Program-made: the position numbers and the translations under genes
The notes under the pieces: generated by a model
The model's input: only the letters and a program-made list of their open reading frames with translations
What the model was told of the DNA's origin: nothing
Databases searched by the model: none
Shown here: positions 59,477-64,000 of the stretch, in pieces
Layout: each line of letters begins with the position of its first letter
How positions within the stretch are numbered: the first letter of the stretch is position 1
Assembly: GCA_038330145.1 (NCBI GenBank)
Contig: JBBQNR010000004.1
Span: 1 to 64,000 of the forward strand
DNA from: JBBQNR01 sp038330145
GTDB lineage: Bacteria; Actinomycetota; Thermoleophilia; Solirubrobacterales; JBBDJG01
Length of the DNA stretch: 64,000 nt
Direction of reading: 5' to 3'

Positions 59477-60718
59477 ATGGCAGGCGAACCGCAGGCAGCG
59501 GCGATCACCGTCGAGCACGTCAGCAAGCGCTTCCGGGTGCCGAAGGAGCGCTACGGCACCTTGAAGGAGCGGGCGCTGCACGGCTTCCGGCGCGGCGGCT
59601 ACGAGACCCTGGAGGGACTGCACGACGTCTCCTTCTCCGTCCAGCCGGGGGAGTTCTTCGGCGTAGTGGGCCGCAACGGGTCGGGCAAGAGCACGCTGCT
59701 CAAGTGCCTGGCCGGCATCTACAGCACCGACGAGGGCAGCATCCGAGTCGACGGCCGCATGTCGACCTTCATCGAGCTCGGAGTCGGATTCAATCCCGAC
59801 CTCGCCGCCGAGGACAACGTGGTGCTGAACGCGATCCTGCTGGGCCTCAGCCCGAGCGAGGCGCGCCGGCGCGTGGACGCGGTGATCGACTTTGCCGAGC
59901 TGCGCGAGTTCAAGGACATGAAGCTCAAGAACTACTCGTCCGGCATGTACGTGCGGCTGGCGTTCGCCGTCATGATCCAGGTCGACGCCGAGGTGCTGCT
60001 GATCGACGAGGTGCTGGCGGTCGGCGACGCCGCCTTCCAGCACAAGTGCTATCGCGAGTTCAACCGCATGCGCGAGGACGGCCGCACGATCCTGTTCGTC
60101 ACCCACGACATGAGCGCCGTCAACCGCTTCTGCCACCGAGCGCTGCTGCTGGAGCGCGGGCGGGTGGTGTCGATGGGCATCCCGCACGAGGTGTCCGGCG
60201 AGTACCTGGCGGTCAACTTCCGGCACGAGCGCAAGGTCGATGCCACCGAGGCGACCGACCCGCTGCGCGACCGCGCCGCGTTCATCGCCGAGGCATGGTT
60301 CGAGGACGAGCGTGGCGAGCGTGTCGAGTTCCTGACCCAGGGACAGTCGTGCGTCTGCAGGGTGCGGGTGGAGATCAACTGGGAGCTTCACGACCCGACC
60401 TTCGTGCTCGCGATCGAGAGCGAGGGCGGCGCGCGCGTGTTCGCGACCTCGAGCGCCTGGCTGGGCCAGGAGACAGGCTCCTTCACCGCCGGCGAGCAGG
60501 TCGTCTTCTCGGTCACGTTCGACAACCCGCTCGCGCCCGGCCGCTACTACATCTCTCCCCAGGTCACTCTCCTCACCGGTCCCCAGGCCGGCGTGGTCGA
60601 CCGCCGCGACCGGGCCGCGGCCACCGTCGTGACGGGCACCGACGACGACGGCGCCCTGGTCAGCATCCCGCACGACTTCACGCTCGAGCGCATCAGCGCC
60701 CGGGAGCTGTCGGCTTGA
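59477..60718 (+). CDS. wzt: Polysaccharide ABC exporter ATPase (Wzt) with C-terminal substrate-binding domain
   Basis: 413 aa from ATG 59477. ABC ATPase features: Walker A GRNGSGKST (65-73), Q-loop region FIELGVGFNPDLAAEDNV, signature NYSSGM (152-157), Walker B VLLIDEVLAVGD (173-184) and His-switch FVTHDMS (His210). Residues about 240-413 form the beta-sandwich Wzt C-terminal domain (FIAEAWFEDERGERVEFLTQGQSCVCRVRVEINWELHDPTFVLAIESEGG ... GRYYISPQVTL), which in family members recognises the non-reducing end of a finished polymer. It is a cytoplasmic membrane-associated partner of the permease that overlaps it by 3 bp at TTGA. Confidence 0.93.
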   Translation: MAGEPQAAAITVEHVSKRFRVPKERYGTLKERALHGFRRGGYETLEGLHDVSFSVQPGEFFGVVGRNGSGKSTLLKCLAGIYSTDEGSIRVDGRMSTFIELGVGFNPDLAAEDNVVLNAILLGLSPSEARRRVDAVIDFAELREFKDMKLKNYSSGMYVRLAFAVMIQVDAEVLLIDEVLAVGDAAFQHKCYREFNRMREDGRTILFVTHDMSAVNRFCHRALLLERGRVVSMGIPHEVSGEYLAVNFRHERKVDATEATDPLRDRAAFIAEAWFEDERGERVEFLTQGQSCVCRVRVEINWELHDPTFVLAIESEGGARVFATSSAWLGQETGSFTAGEQVVFSVTFDNPLAPGRYYISPQVTLLTGPQAGVVDRRDRAAATVVTGTDDDGALVSIPHDFTLERISARELSA

Positions 60719-61554
60719 GCGCGACCACCTCCGCGCCCGCGCTCGCCGGCCGGCCACAGAGCGACCGAGGCTGGCGGCGCTTCGCGACCATCACGCTGAC
60801 GCTCGCCAAGAACGAGTTCAAGGTCCGCTACTTCGGCTCGGTGCTGGGTTACCTCTGGTCGCTGATGCGGCCGCTGATGGTGTTCGGCGTCCTCTATGTC
60901 GTCTTCACGCACGTCGTCAGGTTTGGCGGCGACATCCAGAACTACCCACTCAAGCTGCTGCTCGCGATCGTGCTCTGGAGCTTCTTCGCGGAGGCCACCG
61001 GCCAGTCGATCGCTTCGCTCGTGCAGCGCGAGGGCCTGCTGCGGAAGGTGCCCTTCCCGCCGGCCGTGATCCCGCTCTCGGTGGCGCTCACGAGCTCCTT
61101 CAACCTGGGGCTGAACCTGGTGGTGGTGATCGTGTTCGTGCTCGTGACGGGGATCGCCCCGGCGCTCTCGTGGCTCGAGCTGCTGCCGCTGCTCCTGCTC
61201 CTGATCGCGCTCACCGTCGCCGTCTCGATGCTGCTGGCCGTGCTCTACGTTCCGTTTCGCGACATGGCACCGATCTGGGAGGTCGCGACCCAGATGCTGT
61301 TCTGGGGCACGCCGATCATCTATGTGATCGAGACCGTGCCGAAGGGGGCACGGGAGATCCTGATGGCCAACCCGCTGGCGGCGATCATCGAGCAGGCCAG
61401 GCACGCGATGATCGATCCCTCGGCGCCGAGCGCCGCCGCCTCCAGCGGCGGCGCCGTCAGGTTGCTGATCCCGCTGGCGGTGGTGGCGATCCTGCTGGCG
61501 TTGAGCCTCGTGCTCTACCGGCGGGCGAGGTCCACGCTCGCCGAGCGGCTCTGA
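60715..61554 (+). CDS. wzm: Polysaccharide ABC exporter permease (Wzm)
   Basis: 279 aa from TTG 60715, translationally coupled to wzt (TTGA overlap). ABC-2-type permease: an amphipathic N-terminus TITLTLAKNEFKVRYFGSVLGYLWSLMRPLMVFGVLYVVFTHVV, then six helices (IVLWSFFAEATGQSIASL, SLVALTSSFN..., LLPLLLLLIALTVAVSMLLAVLYVPFRD, MLFWGTPIIYVIETVPKGAREILMANPLAAIIEQARHAMI). It exports a complete polyprenyl-linked glycan. The gene order here is wzt then wzm, the reverse of many loci. The last 40 bp overlap the convergent GT gene at 61515. Confidence 0.92.
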   Translation: MSATTSAPALAGRPQSDRGWRRFATITLTLAKNEFKVRYFGSVLGYLWSLMRPLMVFGVLYVVFTHVVRFGGDIQNYPLKLLLAIVLWSFFAEATGQSIASLVQREGLLRKVPFPPAVIPLSVALTSSFNLGLNLVVVIVFVLVTGIAPALSWLELLPLLLLLIALTVAVSMLLAVLYVPFRDMAPIWEVATQMLFWGTPIIYVIETVPKGAREILMANPLAAIIEQARHAMIDPSAPSAAASSGGAVRLLIPLAVVAILLALSLVLYRRARSTLAERL

Positions 61555-63695
61555 CCCTCGGCGACCGTCTTCTCCCAGCGCTCGCGCAGCCATTCACGCA
61601 GCATGCGCTCGATCTGGCTCGCGGCCGCCTCCCAGGTCATCGGCAGCACGAAGTCGCGGGCGCGCTCGGCCATCTGCTCGCGCCTCTCGGCTGAGTCGAG
61701 CAGCCCCGAGAGCCGCTGCGCGATGTCGATCGGCTGCGGGTCGGCAAGCTCGATCAGGGTTCCGTCGCGTCCGAATACGGACCCCACGCTCTGGTGGCAG
61801 ACGTCGACCACCGGCAGTCCGCAGGCCATCATCTCCTTCGGTATGCGCGAGTAGTTGGTGAGCGAGAGCACGAGCCCGACCGTCGCAGTGTTGTAGAGGC
61901 TCGCCAGTGAGCGCTCGTCGACGATGCCGGCGAACTCGAAATCGAACCCGGCCGGCGGCGCCTTGGTGTCGCCAAACAGCACGATCCGCACGTCCGGCCT
62001 CTGCTCGGCGAGCTCCGCCAGCGCAAGGATCGCCAGCTCGGTGCCGCGGCGAGGGGTGATCGGGCGGGCATAATGGACGACCGTCGCCGGCTCGCGCTGC
62101 GCGGCTTGCGGCCGGTAGATGCCGTGATCCACCCCCAGCTCGAAGTGGTCCGCGGTGGCGCCGAGGCCACGCAGCATCTCCGTCAGCCAGGGGCTGGCGG
62201 TCACGCAGGGATAGCCCATCTTGTAGGTGTCCTCCGCCCAGAGCCGCTCGGCCGACGCCGGGTAGAAGTCCGGCTCGTAGTCCTGCACGAGATAGGCCTT
62301 CAGCCTGCAATCGGGAAGGCCCGAGAGCGGATAGGCGGTCTGCCATCCGGTGGCCATCGCGACGTCCGCGCCATGCCAGTCGTCGAAGCCGATGAAGACG
62401 CCTCCCCGAACGCGCGCGAAGTGCTCCTCGATCTCGCGCCGTACGGTTGCACCGCGGCCACCGAGCTTGGAGGTCGGGTCGTGCACCCAGATCGAGCACG
62501 AGTGCCCCTTGCGCTCCAGCTCCTCGACGATGTTGAAGATCGTCATGTGTCCACCGCTTCCACGCCGGAAGGGAGGGATCACCCACGCGATGTGAAGCAC
62601 CCCCTCACCGTCGTCGGGCGAGGCAGGTGACAGCGCGGCCGGCTGGCGGCGGTGGTGCTCGCGCACGTACTCGAAGCGGTGATCGGAGGCCTTGACGCGG
62701 GTCGTCTTCAGCCCGCCGCCGGCGTTACCCGCGCTGTCGTTGCCGCCGTGCCCTTCCAGCGACAGCCGCCGCCGCAGCGCGCGAGGGAGGCGCTCCGAGC
62801 GCGATCCGAGCGCGGAGAACAGCGCCCGGCCGGCATGGTGGCGGGCGGACCGTGCTCGCCATGCCAGGCGCCGGCCGGCTCCGTATTCGGCTGCATGCAT
62901 GTAGTCCACATCGTCGCGCACCTGGGCCCTGACGTTGCCCAGCGCCCGGCGAGGTGAGGCCGGCTCGACGTGGCCGATGGTGGCTCGAAGACCCCTGTAC
63001 TCGTCGAAGTAGCGGCGCATGAAGGTCACGAAGCCAAAGTCGTGCGCGTGCATGACGGCCGCCGCGGGCACGTAGGCCTTCCTCCATCCGGCCGCCGCCG
63101 CGTCGCGCGCGAACGCCTGGTCCTCGGCGTACTCGACGTCGCGGAAGCGGACCTCCTCCCAGCAGCGTCGCAGCAGCGCCGAGTTGACGTTCGAGAAGAA
63201 GCCGCTGCGAACGTTGCCGCTCTCGATGCCGTCGTCGACCTGCAGCGCTCCGTCCTCGCTGAAGGAGCCGAAGAACTGCTCCAACTCCCGAGCAACCATC
63301 GGGCTGGTGTCCTGTCGCGGCAGGTGAGGGCCGAACGAAAGGCCGACACGACCCTGCTCGTCGAGCGGAGAGACGAGCTCTGCCAGCCACAGCTCGGAGG
63401 CGGGCGTCGCATCCTGCGTCAGGAACGCGATGCGCTCGCCCCGAGCCTCGGCCGCCGCGAGGTTGCGCGTGCTGCCGTGACCGAACTCGGACGACTCGAT
63501 CTCGAGCACCCGGGCGCCCGCCGCTCGGGCGACGCCCACCGAGCCGTCGCTCGAGCCGGAGTCGACAACCAGCACTTCGACCGCGGCATCGATGCGCTGT
63601 CGTGAGATCGCGTCGAGCACTTCCGGCAAATGCCGCGCCCCGTTCTTCACCGGCAACACCACCGAGACCGTCGGCGCCTGCTCGTTCTCGCTCAT
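61515..63695 (-). CDS. Bifunctional glycosyltransferase: GT2 domain fused to a WsaF-like GT4 domain
   Basis: 726 aa from ATG 63695 (MSENEQAPTVSVVLPVKNGARHLPEVLDAISRQ), overlapping the stop of the upstream gene (ATGA). Residues about 8-275: GT2 (VEVLVVDSGSSDGSVGVARAAGARVLEIESSEFGHGSTRNLAAAEARGERIAFLTQDATPAS), a rhamnosyltransferase-type pattern. Residues about 355-715: a GT-B domain with HIAWVIPPFRRGSGGHMTIFNIVEELERKGHSCSIWV, FIGFDDWHGADVAMATGWQTAYPLSGLPDCRLKAYLVQDYEPDFYPASAERLWAEDTY and TNYSRIPKEMMACGLPVVDV, characteristic of WsaF-type L-rhamnosyltransferases. It probably adds two sugars (perhaps rhamnoses) processively. L-rhamnose synthesis genes are not in the window. Confidence 0.88.
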   Translation of the reverse strand: MSENEQAPTVSVVLPVKNGARHLPEVLDAISRQRIDAAVEVLVVDSGSSDGSVGVARAAGARVLEIESSEFGHGSTRNLAAAEARGERIAFLTQDATPASELWLAELVSPLDEQGRVGLSFGPHLPRQDTSPMVARELEQFFGSFSEDGALQVDDGIESGNVRSGFFSNVNSALLRRCWEEVRFRDVEYAEDQAFARDAAAAGWRKAYVPAAAVMHAHDFGFVTFMRRYFDEYRGLRATIGHVEPASPRRALGNVRAQVRDDVDYMHAAEYGAGRRLAWRARSARHHAGRALFSALGSRSERLPRALRRRLSLEGHGGNDSAGNAGGGLKTTRVKASDHRFEYVREHHRRQPAALSPASPDDGEGVLHIAWVIPPFRRGSGGHMTIFNIVEELERKGHSCSIWVHDPTSKLGGRGATVRREIEEHFARVRGGVFIGFDDWHGADVAMATGWQTAYPLSGLPDCRLKAYLVQDYEPDFYPASAERLWAEDTYKMGYPCVTASPWLTEMLRGLGATADHFELGVDHGIYRPQAAQREPATVVHYARPITPRRGTELAILALAELAEQRPDVRIVLFGDTKAPPAGFDFEFAGIVDERSLASLYNTATVGLVLSLTNYSRIPKEMMACGLPVVDVCHQSVGSVFGRDGTLIELADPQPIDIAQRLSGLLDSAERREQMAERARDFVLPMTWEAAASQIERMLREWLRERWEKTVAEGQSRSASVDLARR

Positions 63696-64000
63696 CCGCG
63701 CAGGCGGCGGATCGCGCGCACCATCATGCGCGCGGCCCGTCGCAGTGCCCCGAGCACCAGGCGCGGCCCGCGGCGGGCCATCAGTCGCTCGAAGTCGATG
63801 CCGGCCCATTCGAGCCAGTAGGCCTGACGCTCCAGCCGCTCCATCTCGGCCGAGCGGCGATGCCTCAGCTCGCGCAGCTGGCGCTCGCTCTCCTCGAGCG
63901 CGCTGCGCGTCGCCGCCAGCTCCGCGGCAAGGCGCTGGTTTGCGTCTTCGGAGGCCGCCTGCTGCGGCGACGCGGCCTCGGTTGTGACGCTCCGGACGGG
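63692..64000 (-). CDS. C-terminal fragment of a coiled-coil protein (continues past window)
   Basis: Translating leftward from the window edge gives 102 residues to a TGA at 63692-63694 that overlaps the next ATG (ATGA). The fragment starts PVRSVTTEAASPQQAASEDANQ, continues with a heptad coiled coil (LAAELAATRSALEESERQL, RELRHRRSAEMERLERQ) and ends AYWLEWAGIDFERLMARRG plus a strongly basic helix. Similar tails end glycan-locus methyltransferases and glycosyltransferases, as in the N-terminal coil and basic helix at 58393. The catalytic part is outside the window, so the family is unknown. It is translated in the same unit as the GT2-GT4 fusion. Confidence 0.75.
   Translation of the reverse strand, partial: PVRSVTTEAASPQQAASEDANQRLAAELAATRSALEESERQLRELRHRRSAEMERLERQAYWLEWAGIDFERLMARRGPRLVLGALRRAARMMVRAIRRLRG

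Noticed and set aside
59704..60714. Extension of the Wzm frame upstream into wzt
   Set aside because: It lies in the wrong frame of an obvious ABC ATPase; the permease family starts right after TTG 60715.

Overview
The window is very GC-rich, uses many GTG and TTG starts, and is densely packed. Families such as the SnoaL-like 'VEIVR' proteins, a DUF6457-type small protein, WS/DGAT acyltransferase and paired TetR/diiron genes suggest an actinobacterium, most likely of the Thermoleophilia/Solirubrobacterales type. This is inferred from gene content; there is no rRNA or other marker gene in the window. I see no tRNA, rRNA, CRISPR array or insertion sequence. No stretch longer than about 300 bp lacks a gene.

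Region 1 (1-5861) looks like a lipid/diiron module. It holds two paralogous R2-like ligand-binding-oxidase (R2lox)-type diiron proteins, each divergent from its own TetR repressor with a palindromic site between them, and a WS/DGAT acyltransferase lies between the two pairs. The first diiron protein carries a C-terminal SCP2 (sterol carrier) domain. Both keep the Val/Tyr pair that forms the ether cross-link in R2lox. Region 2 (5939-8444) is the overlapping housekeeping pair glmU-prs.

Region 3 (9088-64000, continuing past the edge) is a very large cell-surface polysaccharide locus. It contains an initiating polyprenyl-phosphate sugar transferase, an O-antigen ligase/polymerase with TPRs, two Wzx/MurJ-like flippases, and an ABC exporter pair (Wzt with C-terminal domain, Wzm). 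It also contains about 18 glycosyltransferases (mostly GT4 and GT2, one WecG/TagA, two large fusions), about eight methyltransferases (FkbM, DUF268 and class I types), and four large GT-C-like or DUF2142 membrane proteins. Nucleotide-sugar genes are CDP-glucose synthesis (rfbF, rfbG, and a CDP-tyvelose-epimerase-like SDR) and GDP-D-rhamnose synthesis (gmd, rmd). Both a flippase route and an ABC route are therefore encoded, so more than one surface glycan is probably made. Transcription units are short, strands alternate, convergent genes overlap by up to 67 bp, and consecutive same-strand genes often share ATGA/GTGA/TTGA overlaps.

The most notable observations are: (1) gmd is split by an in-frame 340-residue intein with LAGLIDADG-type motifs, inserted exactly at HE|SPRRG; (2) the R2lox-SCP2 fusion and its duplicated regulated module; (3) a family of gene-end repeat elements sharing the core ACGAAATGCC, one of which carries an extra 116-bp structured insert relative to its short form; (4) a universal-stress-protein gene with a single frameshift; (5) several unusual fusions and membrane paralogues in the glycan locus.
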